From positions 467,453 through 531,452 of the forward strand of contig NZ_FXAO01000004.1 of the NCBI RefSeq assembly GCF_900177645.1: a DNA stretch of 64,000 nt, written 5' to 3'. Under the pieces are notes generated by a model. The model made no database searches, was not told where the DNA came from, and was given only the letters and a program-made list of their open reading frames with translations. How positions within the stretch are numbered: the stretch's first letter is position 1; each line of letters opens with the position of its first letter. Below, in pieces: positions 9,599 through 17,580 of the stretch. Position numbers and translations under genes: made by a program. The stretch is from Arenibacter troitsensis (GTDB lineage Bacteria > Bacteroidota > Bacteroidia > Flavobacteriales > Flavobacteriaceae).

Positions 9599-10174
9599 TT
9601 ACAACTTATTAACCATCTTTTCAATAACCTCTATTATTTCCCTTGGGCCCATCCTTTCGGTATAATTTGCCTCAACATGGGCTGCTTCAATGATTTGATT
9701 AGTATTGACTATGAAAGTAGCTGGAACTGGTAAGGTTTTTAAACCCCCTCCATTTAAAAGGGTTAAATCCCGACGTTGGTGATAATCCTCCCCAGGATCA
9801 AACTGAAGGTTATATGCCTTTATCACTTCCTGATCCGCATCACTAAGCACCTCAAATTCCAGTTCGTTTTTTTGCGTGGCCGTAAGTGCATCATCTGGCC
9901 TTTGAGGGCTAATAGCCAATAAGGTGGCACCTAAAGACTTTATTTCTGGCAAGTGATTCTGAATTTCCCGAAGATCCAAATTACAAATTGGGCACCATTC
10001 GCCACGATAGAACTTTATAATTACAATTCCTGATTTTAAGGCTTCAGATAGTGATACTTTTTTACCAAAAGCATTGGGCAAGTAAAAATCGGGCGCCCTA
10101 TCTCCCACAGAAAGTCCTTTTACTTCAGCGGCATTGGCTATAACCAACTTTTGGAAATCTTGTAATTCACCCAT
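9599..10174 (-). CDS. Peroxiredoxin-like (AhpC/TSA) protein
   Basis: The thioredoxin-fold protein of 191 residues has the peroxidatic motif FYRGEWCPICN, with Cys61 and Cys64, preceded by the N-terminal VGDRAPDFYLPN typical of AhpC/TSA redoxins. PVPATFIVN supplies the cis-proline region. It should reduce peroxides or act as a thiol reductase in the cytoplasm. Cys-Pro-Ile-Cys is unusual for a classic 2-Cys enzyme and recalls the PRX-like2 subgroup. I prefer the ATG at 10174 over the TTG at 10195, which adds seven residues. Confidence 0.85.
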   Translation of the reverse strand: MGELQDFQKLVIANAAEVKGLSVGDRAPDFYLPNAFGKKVSLSEALKSGIVIIKFYRGEWCPICNLDLREIQNHLPEIKSLGATLLAISPQRPDDALTATQKNELEFEVLSDADQEVIKAYNLQFDPGEDYHQRRDLTLLNGGGLKTLPVPATFIVNTNQIIEAAHVEANYTERMGPREIIEVIEKMVNKL

Positions 10175-10374
10175 AATACATTGTTTGAAGTGCAAACTAA
10201 TAAAAAGTATGAAGAGCCTACAATTAGAATTGGTAATTTACCAATAATTTAGGAAGACTACTTATAAATATCCTCAAGTTCCTGTTTTTAACCATTATCA
10301 TCTAAAATGGTTAGATCATATTTGGACAGGGGTATTTAAGGGCACATGGTAATAAATAAGGCAAAGATTCCTAT

Positions 10375-11157
10375 TTAGGATTGTACGTTCTTTGATGGAT
10401 ATCTACCCTTAAAACTGGTTCGGATATGTTTTCGTGTCCGTTCCAAATATGATTCTACCTCTTCAAAGGAAATACCTTTAATCTTTGAAATTTCCTGAAC
10501 CGAAAACCGTTGGTTTACGGCCAGATCGTATATAGATTTCATAGGAGCAGGTAAACGGTGGAGTACCATATCAATGTGTTTGTGCATTTGGTCCCCGCCC
10601 AATTCCTCATTAAGTTTTTCTATCCATTTGTCTTCGGGGTCTTTGATAAAAACATCTGCCAATTGGTAGTCATATTTCGGATAGGACGGGTCGACAAACT
10701 CCTCCAATAAGGTCCGCTCTCCTTCGCTGTCCACGCTATAATCCTCTTGCATTTGAATCCATTCGGTTTTTGAAAATTTTTCTATGTCATCAAGGAAACG
10801 CGTATTGTATTCCTCCTCGACTATGGTTTCTTGCAACAGTTCGTCTGCTTTTTGAAAAAGCCAGAACGGTAGATCTTTTTCATCCTCTATTTCGGAGATT
10901 CGCTCAAATGCCTGAAGATAAAGTGCATTGACAAATTCCTCTACTTTGTACTTTCCCTTTGGAATATAACCATTCCTAACCGAAGTACTAAGGCGGCTCG
11001 CAATATAGCCTTCCACATCCGGCAGTATGGTCTGTACCAACTTGTTGAACGCTTCCCGATCTTCGTCCTCCTTCAAACGTATCAATTCCTTAAAATACAA
11101 GGCCGCAAGTCCATGCAGGCCCCTTTGGGTACTATGTGTATCATCTATATTTTCCAT
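10375..11157 (-). CDS. Sigma-70 region 4-like regulatory protein
   Basis: The 260-residue acidic protein ends with a helix-turn-helix that matches sigma factor region 4 (LPAPMKSIYDLAVNQRFSVQ, then EISKIKGISFEEVESYL and ERTRKHIRTSF). The N-terminal 100 residues (RLKEDEDREAFNKLVQTILP, then VEGYIASRL) resemble a diverged region 2. The long acidic middle is not typical of ECF factors, which are nearer 190 residues. It is probably an alternative sigma factor or anti-sigma-type partner. It is divergent from the hsp20 pair and may be linked to stress control; direct regulation is inference. Confidence 0.6.
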   Translation of the reverse strand: MENIDDTHSTQRGLHGLAALYFKELIRLKEDEDREAFNKLVQTILPDVEGYIASRLSTSVRNGYIPKGKYKVEEFVNALYLQAFERISEIEDEKDLPFWLFQKADELLQETIVEEEYNTRFLDDIEKFSKTEWIQMQEDYSVDSEGERTLLEEFVDPSYPKYDYQLADVFIKDPEDKWIEKLNEELGGDQMHKHIDMVLHRLPAPMKSIYDLAVNQRFSVQEISKIKGISFEEVESYLERTRKHIRTSFKGRYPSKNVQS

Positions 11158-11386
11158 GACATCAGAACTTAAATTTTAAACAATTATTCAGTAAATTGTC
11201 TTGGGCAATACATCATTATCCAAAAAAGATTTGGATAATGGATAACCACATTACGATATTCAAATACTGTTCCAAAACCAAATCTTTAATAAGGTTCATA
11301 GAGAATTCCAATCGTTATGGAAAAAGCAATTTTATCCAATGGCTTAAATACTATAAGTGTCAGTTTTTTAACGCTTTAAGTAATAA

Positions 11387-11419
11387 AAAATGTCATTCAA
11401 AATGTCATTTTGACATTTT
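11387..11419 (+). promoter_or_regulatory. Palindromic upstream activator candidate of hsp20
   Basis: The 9-bp arms AAAATGTCA (11399-11407) and TGACATTTT (11411-11419) form a perfect inverted repeat with a 3-nt spacer. A further direct half-site, AAAATGTCATT, ends about 10 nt upstream. The palindrome centre is about 121 nt upstream of the start predicted from the sigma-54 element at 11504, a usual distance for an enhancer-binding protein site. Confidence 0.6.
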
Positions 11420-11503
11420 AGAACTAAGGCTACATGGGTTGTTCGATATAATTTTCTTAAAAAGATTTTAAAATTTTGCCGTTACTTTTTAAGCAATTGA
11501 TTT

Positions 11504-11519
11504 TGGCATTTTTATTGCT
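11504..11519 (+). promoter_or_regulatory. Candidate sigma-54 (-24/-12) promoter of hsp20
   Basis: The sequence TGGCAT-TTTTA-TTGCT fits the RpoN consensus TGGCAC-N5-TTGCW except for one transition. The invariant GG and GC dinucleotides are 12 nt apart. It lies 44 nt upstream of the hsp20 ATG at 11563, predicting a start near 11530. Confidence 0.68.
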
Positions 11520-11562
11520 CGATAAAAGGTGAAAATATTGTTTAACTTAAATCTTTATTATT

Positions 11563-12042
11563 ATGAGCACTTTAGCAAAAGTTTCTAACAATGGGGGTTT
11601 GACAAAAACAAATCCCTACAGGAAATCGAATCTACCTATGTGGTCATTATTCGATGATTTTTTTGATAGGGAATGGCCATCGGTATTTTCTCAAAACTTC
11701 AACACCGGCATGAGCCTACCTATGGTAAACATAAAAGAGACCGCTGAGGACTATTTCGTCGAAATGGCTGTTCCAGGGCTCAAAAAATCCGATTTTAACA
11801 TTGTACTAGACAATCAGGTACTCTCCATTTCTACCGAAACAGAGGAGCAAAAAGATCTGAAAGAGGAAAATTATACTCGTAGGGAGTTTGGGTACGCTTC
11901 TTTCAAGAGAAGCTTTACACTACCTGAAACTGTTGATGAAGGCAAGATCAAGGCCAAATATGACGAGGGGATTTTGAGCATTAACCTTCCTAAAAAGGAA
12001 GAGGCCAAGCAAAAACCAGCCAGAAGTATACAGATTTCTTGA
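11563..12042 (+). CDS. Hsp20/alpha-crystallin small heat-shock protein
   Basis: The 159-residue protein has a short N-terminal arm (FDDFFDREWPSVFSQNF) and the alpha-crystallin domain from about residue 50 (PMVNIKETAEDYFVEMAVPG) to 145. It shows the typical FKRSFTLPETVD and the C-terminal A-x-x-x-G-x-L motif (AKYDEGILSINLPK). It should form oligomers that hold unfolding proteins in the cytoplasm. A sigma-54-like promoter and a palindrome precede it. A second hsp20 copy follows 73 nt downstream, behind a hairpin. Confidence 0.93.
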   Translation: MSTLAKVSNNGGLTKTNPYRKSNLPMWSLFDDFFDREWPSVFSQNFNTGMSLPMVNIKETAEDYFVEMAVPGLKKSDFNIVLDNQVLSISTETEEQKDLKEENYTRREFGYASFKRSFTLPETVDEGKIKAKYDEGILSINLPKKEEAKQKPARSIQIS

Positions 12043-12056
12043 ATTAGCGGTAAGGT

Positions 12057-12080
12057 GGGCCGAATCTTCGGCCCCCTTTT
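12057..12080 (+). terminator. Hairpin between the two hsp20 genes
   Basis: The 7-bp GC-rich stem GGGCCGA/TCGGCCC encloses loop ATCT and is followed by CCTTTTCCTT. It would end or attenuate transcription after the first hsp20 and so lower expression of the second unless that has its own promoter. Confidence 0.65.
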
Positions 12081-12115
12081 CCTTATTTACTGTTGAACCT
12101 AAAAAATTGGTGAAT

Positions 12116-12550
12116 ATGAAGATATTTGGCAAAGAATTGGGCAAGGCAATCAAATTTCCACCCTTCTTGGACAATTTTGTGGACAAGCTATTACCACACT
12201 TTAAAAAAGAGGACGAAGAACTGGTAACGATACCCTCTACAAACATAAGTGACGACAACATTGCCTTTGAGCTTTCCGTGGCGCTGCCTGGATTGGAAAA
12301 AAAAGACGTGCGCATTGAAGTGGTCGATGATTATCTTACCATAAGTGCACAACTAGAACATAAAACTGAAGAAGAAGGCAGAAACTGGGTACGTCAAGAA
12401 TTCGTTCATAATTCTTTTTATAGGGCGTTCAGCCTCCCCAACAATGTAGATCCCGATCAATTGGAAGCAAAAATGAAGAACGGCCTGTTGACCCTAAAAA
12501 TCGGCAAGAAAAAAAGTCGAAAGGCCCAAAGGATCATTAAGGTAAATTAG
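12116..12550 (+). CDS. Second Hsp20/alpha-crystallin protein
   Basis: This 144-residue sHSP has the conserved core DDNIAFELSVALPGLEKKDV and the C-terminal LEAKMKNGLLTLKIGKKK. It is only moderately similar to the copy at 11563, with a different, shorter N-terminal arm, so the pair probably diverged some time ago or form mixed oligomers. I place the start at ATG 12116; a TTG nine bases upstream is also in frame. It probably shares the stress promoter of its neighbour, tempered by the hairpin at 12057. Confidence 0.92.
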   Translation: MKIFGKELGKAIKFPPFLDNFVDKLLPHFKKEDEELVTIPSTNISDDNIAFELSVALPGLEKKDVRIEVVDDYLTISAQLEHKTEEEGRNWVRQEFVHNSFYRAFSLPNNVDPDQLEAKMKNGLLTLKIGKKKSRKAQRIIKVN

Positions 12551-12906
12551 AAAATGGTTTGGTCGCCTTAATGTGCAACCCAAAATATAAGGTTTGCACA
12601 ATACGAGCCTATAATCTATGCAGCTAAAGTCATAACTGCTACCAATATGCCATAAGGACTTTAATATCTGGATATATGATCTGGTTAGCGTTATACCTAT
12701 TATTTAGAGAATTGCCGAAAAAGTTGGGAAGGTCATGCAAAATAAAAGGGTACAGCAAGCGAGGCAATCGCCAATGGCCTCAATAATGAGAGTGCATAAG
12801 AAGCCTATGAACTTCCCGGCTAATTCAAAAGATAAATTGTGGGGAAGTATCAAAAAATGCTGTCCCCTTCCCTGTGAAAACCCTAACCTTTAAAAACTAT
12901 AAGAGT
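12551..12906. other. 356-nt gap after hsp20 pair
   Basis: Nothing I can name lies here. There is no open frame with a good start, no hairpin with a T-tract and no matched promoter. A TGATCTGG half of the Crp/Fnr-type motif occurs at 12677 but has no second arm. Confidence 0.5.
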
Positions 12907-13140
12907 ATGATAATTAAAAAATTCAAACCCGGCGATTGGGTAAAGATTAAAGGGGATAATAATTCCCAAAAAATGGAGGTTGTAAGATATGTATCTAAAA
13001 AAGATCCGTTAATGGGTACCATCAACAACAACACTTTTGTGGAATGCGTCCACTATAGATACGGAGAACGATTTACACGTACCGTACATCAGAACCGGTT
13101 GTTGAAGTTGATCGAATCTGGAGGTATTTACCAATCTTAA
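12907..13140 (+). CDS. Small DUF2158-like protein
   Basis: The 77-residue protein begins MIIKKFKPGDWVKIKGDN and ends VECVHYRYGERFTRTVHQNR. A beta-barrel start of the type F-x-x-G-D-x-V-x-L-K, then a (Q/P)KMxVV segment and a Cys near the end of the fold recall DUF2158 (YodC-like). The similarity is weak and no function is known for that family. I choose the ATG at 12907; a GTG at 12874 is in frame but less likely. It lies 50 nt before the patatin gene on the same strand. Confidence 0.6.
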   Translation: MIIKKFKPGDWVKIKGDNNSQKMEVVRYVSKKDPLMGTINNNTFVECVHYRYGERFTRTVHQNRLLKLIESGGIYQS

Positions 13141-13190
13141 CCATTGTTGCAGGACCTAAAACGGACTTTGAATGAATTGAATTTGGAAAA

Positions 13191-13973
13191 ATGAAATTGC
13201 AGGTACTTAAGGAAAAGACTATTGGCCTCGTGTTATCTGGAGGAGGGCTTAAGGGAATGGCGCATATAGGAATCATCAAGGCCCTGAACGAAAGGGATAT
13301 TTACCCCGATATCATTTCAGGGGTAAGTGCTGGCGCTATCGTAGGTGCATTGTACGCCAATGGAACAAGTCCGTTAAATATGTTGGACTTCTTTAAAGAA
13401 ACACCGCTGTTCAAATACAATTTTTTTACCATCAACACACCAGGACTGTTCGATACCGAAAAATATTATCTCTTTTTTTCCAAATACTTTGGGAAGGATT
13501 CATTCGATATATTGGAAAAAGAGTTGTTCATTACTGCCACCGACCTGCAATCCGGGGTTCCTAAGGTATTCAGTTCTGGTGAACTGATATGGCCATTGTT
13601 GGCCTCGGCAGCGCTGCCCCCAGTTTTCAATCCGGTCACCATTGATGGACGTCTCTATGCCGATGGCGGGATAATGAACAATTATCCCTTGGAACCCCTA
13701 ACAAACAAGGTAGATTATATCATTGGCTGCTACACCTCTGGAATGAAAGAAATGGCAAAGACGGTTCTAAAAAGTCCCCTCCAATTGGCCAACCGTGTTA
13801 ACAGGCTTATGCTACATGCTAACAGCAGGGAAAAGCTATGTGCCACGGACATCCTTTTCCAACCAAAGGATCTGGAATATATCAAGGTCTTGGACGAAAA
13901 GGGAATTGACAAGGCCTATATGATCGGATACGACCATGCCGCTAGGCACCTAGATAATCTCCTAGATATTTAA
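13191..13973 (+). CDS. Patatin-like phospholipase
   Basis: The 260-residue protein has all patatin signatures: the oxyanion loop SGGGLKG (residues 16-22), the nucleophile elbow GVSAG with Ser46, and the catalytic Asp158 in YADGGIMNN. It should hydrolyse acyl esters of lipids by a Ser-Asp dyad. No signal peptide is present, so it acts in the cytoplasm or on the inner membrane face. The RssA/YchK-like subgroup is the nearest in length. It may share a transcript with the small protein at 12907. Confidence 0.9.
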   Translation: MKLQVLKEKTIGLVLSGGGLKGMAHIGIIKALNERDIYPDIISGVSAGAIVGALYANGTSPLNMLDFFKETPLFKYNFFTINTPGLFDTEKYYLFFSKYFGKDSFDILEKELFITATDLQSGVPKVFSSGELIWPLLASAALPPVFNPVTIDGRLYADGGIMNNYPLEPLTNKVDYIIGCYTSGMKEMAKTVLKSPLQLANRVNRLMLHANSREKLCATDILFQPKDLEYIKVLDEKGIDKAYMIGYDHAARHLDNLLDI

Positions 13974-14306
13974 ACGGCCTTGGGTCTTTGGGAGAACTAA
14001 TGGCCTCGAATACAATTGAAGTGTTCCCTTAAATTGATTTACTTAAAACAATAAAAGCAATATGCCGTGAACAAAATAACGATTGTAAACATTTCCAGGA
14101 ATACCCAGAAAATCTTAAGGGTCCTTTTTAGTGATTGCCAATGTATTTCCCAGATGGCAGGATCATGAATTTTTATAAGATCAACACCCCCTAAAAATCC
14201 ATTATTTTTAACATTTTTTAACCTGACAATCCCTGATTATCAGATGTTTTGGCAAAAATTTTGCGGAATTTCAGATGAATTAATGTGTAACTAAAAATTG
14301 TTTAAC
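13974..14306. other. 333-nt gap between patatin and lipoprotein
   Basis: On the minus strand a reading frame ending TAA at 14039 encodes a hydrophobic tail (FWVFLEMFTIVILFTAYCF). It has no ATG, GTG or TTG start upstream before about 14215, so I do not call it a gene. It may be a gene remnant. The plus-strand sequence just before 14307 is AT-rich and probably holds the lipoprotein promoter. Confidence 0.4.
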
Positions 14307-14807
14307 ATGAAAAAAATAGCAATTCTTTCAATGGTGGCAATTTTGAACCTAAGTTGCAACGCCCAAGAGAATAAAAAAGAGGCCAACCTACAAAAGGACA
14401 GTATAGCCCAAGCGGAACCGCCCAAAGGAACTTGGAAGGTAGATAAGGAATTCGACGAAAACGGAAACCTTATTCGATACGATTCAATTTATTCTTGGTC
14501 ATCTACCGATAATCTGGGCGAATTGGCCCAAAGAAATCCGGATAGTCTCCTGCAATCTTTCCGATCCAAATTTTACAGGAATTTTTCGCATATAGACAAT
14601 CAGCGTTTTGGAGACCTTTTCTCCGATGATTCCCTTTTTACCAAAAAGTTCTTTGACAACGATTTCTTTGACAGTGATTTTGGGGAGGATTTTATGGATA
14701 TTGATAGGATCCGGAAAAGAATGGAAACGATGCAACAAAGGTTTTTGGAAAGGTATCAATCAGAATTTGAGAAACTTGAAAACGAACCCTCACAAGACAA
14801 GAGTTAA
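14307..14807 (+). CDS. Uncharacterised lipoprotein
   Basis: The 166-residue product starts MKKIAILSMVAILNLSCNAQ, a lipoprotein signal with the lipobox LSC and acylated Cys at 17. The mature part is rich in Asp, Phe and Ser (SDDSLFTKKFFDNDFFDSDF) and ends in an acidic and basic helix (RIRKRMETMQQRFLERYQSE). I recognise no domain. The gene is followed at once by a strong terminator, so it is probably monocistronic. I choose ATG 14307 over an upstream TTG because it opens the signal peptide. Confidence 0.75.
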   Translation: MKKIAILSMVAILNLSCNAQENKKEANLQKDSIAQAEPPKGTWKVDKEFDENGNLIRYDSIYSWSSTDNLGELAQRNPDSLLQSFRSKFYRNFSHIDNQRFGDLFSDDSLFTKKFFDNDFFDSDFGEDFMDIDRIRKRMETMQQRFLERYQSEFEKLENEPSQDKS

Positions 14808-14839
14808 AAACATAATCCCTTTTGGGATTATGTTTTTTT
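14807..14839 (+). terminator. Intrinsic terminator of the lipoprotein gene
   Basis: A perfect 13-bp stem (AAAACATAATCCC with GGGATTATGTTTT) around a TTTT loop is followed by further T residues. The arms also end in T/A tracts that allow it to work on the opposite strand for the converging L,D-transpeptidase transcript. Confidence 0.9.
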
Positions 14840-14898
14840 ACATCAATTGATACTTAATTTAGGGTAGTGATATATTTCTTCCTAATAAAGTGGGCCGA

Positions 14899-15852
14899 CT
14901 ATTGATAGTTGTAGATGTCCCTTAATTTCTGTATTTCCCCATTTTCATCCAAAATATCCAAATCATAGCGTATTTGTACAGCGGTATTTAATGGCGCATG
15001 GTAATAAATAATCCAAGCGTCCGCCTTGGTAACTCCAATACATCCATTGGAAGACGCCTTACCCAAGGTTTCCGGATTGGTGGTGGGGTGTATCATTTGC
15101 CCATTGCGAATACCATTAATTTCTGTTTCTATCCATGGTATTTTAGGCATTATGGTCGTTTTCTTATCATCCCTTCGGGTCACATAAAATCGCTTGCCGG
15201 TAACAGGGTTATAAAAACTAGGATTCCGCTCCAACCTTACTATCTTGCCTTTTCCGGTCTTGGTCCTTAAATCTGTTACGCGATCTCCCATGGCCAAATA
15301 CCTTTTTCTATCTTGCCCTACCCTGATCGGAAAGGTAAATAACAACAAGGAATCTTGATAAATGCGGAGCGTATATTCGGGAATATTTATATCCAACAAG
15401 GTATTTTCCATATCCTTGATAAGTTGCTGGCCCGTTTCGGCATCCGGGATGAACAAGGAATCATTGGTCCGTAGTACAATCATTTTGCGTTGATCATAAA
15501 CAAAGGAATCTTTTGCCATTTGCCTGTAGTAATCCGTATTGGCCAAAGTATCCATAATCCAAGGGTTGGCACGCACCAGCACATGTTCGGTTAAGGCATA
15601 GGGCACTATGGAATCATACTTCTTCACCAAACCATCCATAAAATCAAAATAATTGGACACCGTAATATCCCGATCAACATATGCCATTGTAGGTTTGGCT
15701 TTCTCAGGGCTACTATTATTTGGTACTATATGTTGCTGAACAGAGAGAGGATTTTCTGCGGATGGGTTTTCTGCGGAAATAGCTCGCTTAACATTACATG
15801 AAACTATCAAAAGAATAAATACATGGAAGATGATTACATTCAATTTAATCAT
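14899..15852 (-). CDS. L,D-transpeptidase (YkuD) lipoprotein
   Basis: This 317-residue lipoprotein opens MIKLNVIIFHVFILLIVSC, where the Cys at 19 is the likely lipid site. The catalytic region at about residues 245-285 is HPTTNPETLGKASSNGCIGV, followed by TKADAWIIYY. Family members use a Cys thiolate to make 3-3 peptidoglycan crosslinks or attach proteins to the wall. The usual S-H-G-C-I-R-M box is S-N-G-C-I-G-V here, keeping the Cys but lacking the neighbouring His and Arg. I choose ATG 15852, which opens the lipobox, over a frame start at 15948. Confidence 0.85.
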   Translation of the reverse strand: MIKLNVIIFHVFILLIVSCNVKRAISAENPSAENPLSVQQHIVPNNSSPEKAKPTMAYVDRDITVSNYFDFMDGLVKKYDSIVPYALTEHVLVRANPWIMDTLANTDYYRQMAKDSFVYDQRKMIVLRTNDSLFIPDAETGQQLIKDMENTLLDINIPEYTLRIYQDSLLLFTFPIRVGQDRKRYLAMGDRVTDLRTKTGKGKIVRLERNPSFYNPVTGKRFYVTRRDDKKTTIMPKIPWIETEINGIRNGQMIHPTTNPETLGKASSNGCIGVTKADAWIIYYHAPLNTAVQIRYDLDILDENGEIQKLRDIYNYQ

Positions 15853-15947
15853 GGGGGTAAAATTTGGTGTTATTTTAAGTAAAACTAATATGGTTCCAAG
15901 GATTATAAAATGACAACGGTCACCACCCCTGTATATGACATTCCTCA

Positions 15948-15978
15948 TTTTAAGCCCTTTACTTTCATACTATCTTTG
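15948..15978 (+). promoter_or_regulatory. Promoter of the mlaEFD-type operon
   Basis: TTTT (15948-15951), a 19-nt spacer and TATCTTTG (15971-15978) match the Bacteroidota consensus TTTG-N19-TAnnTTTG with one change in the -33 element. It lies 32 nt upstream of the ATG at 16010. Confidence 0.65.
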
Positions 15979-16009
15979 ATGAAATAGACCCCTACAAAGG
16001 GATAAGGGT

Positions 16010-16792
16010 ATGGGCGAAACATCTACATTATTTAAAGGGGTGAAGGAATTTTTCATAGAGATAGGAGATCTCTCCCATTTCGCTGCCCGATTTTTTAAGG
16101 AGGTCTTAAAACCTCCTTTCGAGTTTAAGGAGCTTTTGCGCCAATGCTATCAGATGGGAAATAGGTCCCTGATCCTGGTGACGGTAACGGGCTTTATTAT
16201 TGGACTGGTACTTACCCTGCAATCCAGACCTACCCTGATTCAATTTGGAGCAGTTTCCTGGATGCCGAATATGGTAGGGATTTCCATAGTAAGGGAAATA
16301 GGACCTGTAATCACCGCCCTTATCTGTGCGGGCAGAATTGCCTCTGGAATAGGGGCGGAATTAGGTTCCATGAGGGTTACCGAACAAATTGATGCCATGG
16401 AAGTCTCGGGGACCAACCCATTTAAATATTTGGTAATAACACGGATAATGGCCACCACTTTAATGCTGCCCATTTTAGTGATATACGGAGATTTGGTAGC
16501 CCTATACGGATCCGCACTTGTAGAGAATTTAAAAGGGGATGTTTCCTTTCAACTTTATTTTAATACCGTATTCGATGCCCTGTCCTTTAGTGATCTGGTA
16601 CCAGCCACCATAAAATCGTTCTTTTTTGGCTTTGCCATAGGATTGGTAGGCTGTTATAAAGGCTATTATTCCAAAAAAGGTACTGCAGGCGTAGGGGTAG
16701 CGGCCAATACCGCTGTAGTAATGGCATCATTACTATTGTTTGTAATAGATTTTATTGCGGTATTTATTTCCGATATTTTTTATGAGCTTTAA
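16010..16792 (+). CDS. mlaE: MlaE-family ABC transporter permease
   Basis: The 260-residue membrane protein has about five helices and the typical family signature GRIASGIGAELGSMRVTEQI (residues 106-125), followed by DAMEVSGTNP. Together with the ATPase and MCE protein downstream it should form an inner-membrane complex moving phospholipids between the two membranes and supporting outer-membrane asymmetry. A good promoter lies upstream. The stop is 1 nt before the ATG of the ATPase gene. Confidence 0.92.
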   Translation: MGETSTLFKGVKEFFIEIGDLSHFAARFFKEVLKPPFEFKELLRQCYQMGNRSLILVTVTGFIIGLVLTLQSRPTLIQFGAVSWMPNMVGISIVREIGPVITALICAGRIASGIGAELGSMRVTEQIDAMEVSGTNPFKYLVITRIMATTLMLPILVIYGDLVALYGSALVENLKGDVSFQLYFNTVFDALSFSDLVPATIKSFFFGFAIGLVGCYKGYYSKKGTAGVGVAANTAVVMASLLLFVIDFIAVFISDIFYEL

Positions 16793-16793
16793 C

Positions 16794-17576
16794 ATGACAG
16801 ACCAAGACCAAATAACAAGTTCGAACGAATCTGCCCAAGGCGGAAAGGCGGTTATAGAGATCAAGGACCTTTATAAAAGTTTTGGGGACAACCACGTCCT
16901 GAACGGATTTAATATGACCCTTATGGAAGGGGAAAACCTAGTGGTCATGGGGAAGTCGGGCTCCGGGAAATCGGTAATGATAAAATGCTTGGTTGGCCTG
17001 GTAAAACCAGATAGTGGAACGGTTAAGGTTCTGGGCAAGGAAATCAACTCCTTGGACCAGCAAAAGCTGGACGAGTTGCGTTCGGATATCGGATTTCTTT
17101 TTCAGGGAAGTGCGCTATACGATTCCATGACGGTACGTGAAAATTTGGAATTTCCCATGCGCAGGCACAAGGAAAAATTGGGAGTGGTTGCAGATACCGA
17201 ACCCTTGGTAAGGGAAGCCCTTGATAATGTTGGTTTGGCCCATACTATGGATCTAATGCCAGTAGAATTATCCGGAGGTATGAAAAGAAGGGTGGCCTTG
17301 GCACGTACCCTTATCCTAAAACCAAAGGTAATCCTCTATGATGAGCCTACCAGTGGCTTGGATCCCATTACCTCAAAGGAGATTATAGAACTTATGCGTT
17401 CCATACAAAAGAAATACGGCACATCTTCCCTGATCATTACCCATGATGTGGATTGTGCCCGGGTTATTTCGGAGCGAATGATACTCTTGGTAGATGGTAT
17501 TAATTATGCCGAAGGTACCTATTCACAATTATCACAATCCACCGATCCAAAAGTGGATGCGTTTTTTAAAAAATAA
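16794..17576 (+). CDS. mlaF: MlaF-family ABC transporter ATP-binding protein
   Basis: The protein of 260 residues has Walker A GKSGSGKS (residues 53-60), the signature LSGGMKRRVALARTL, Walker B VILYDEPTSGLDP and the switch His in ITHDVD. These drive the lipid transport of MlaE. I start at ATG 16794, 1 nt after the permease stop; an alternative ATG at 16782 would overlap the permease gene by 11 nt. It ends 4 nt before the MCE gene, so translation is likely coupled. Confidence 0.93.
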   Translation: MTDQDQITSSNESAQGGKAVIEIKDLYKSFGDNHVLNGFNMTLMEGENLVVMGKSGSGKSVMIKCLVGLVKPDSGTVKVLGKEINSLDQQKLDELRSDIGFLFQGSALYDSMTVRENLEFPMRRHKEKLGVVADTEPLVREALDNVGLAHTMDLMPVELSGGMKRRVALARTLILKPKVILYDEPTSGLDPITSKEIIELMRSIQKKYGTSSLIITHDVDCARVISERMILLVDGINYAEGTYSQLSQSTDPKVDAFFKK

Positions 17577-17580
17577 GAAC

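Noticed and set aside
9409-9738. Plus-strand frames of 77-83 codons overlapping the peroxiredoxin gene
   Set aside because: They start with TTG or mid-sequence ATG, lie antisense to a clear redoxin gene and have no protein-like composition.
11196-11471. 91-codon frame upstream of hsp20
   Set aside because: It runs through the palindrome and sigma-54 region and has non-protein-like composition rich in Lys, Cys and His.
14039-14215. Minus-strand frame with hydrophobic tail
   Set aside because: No usable start codon in frame upstream; kept only as a note in the gap.
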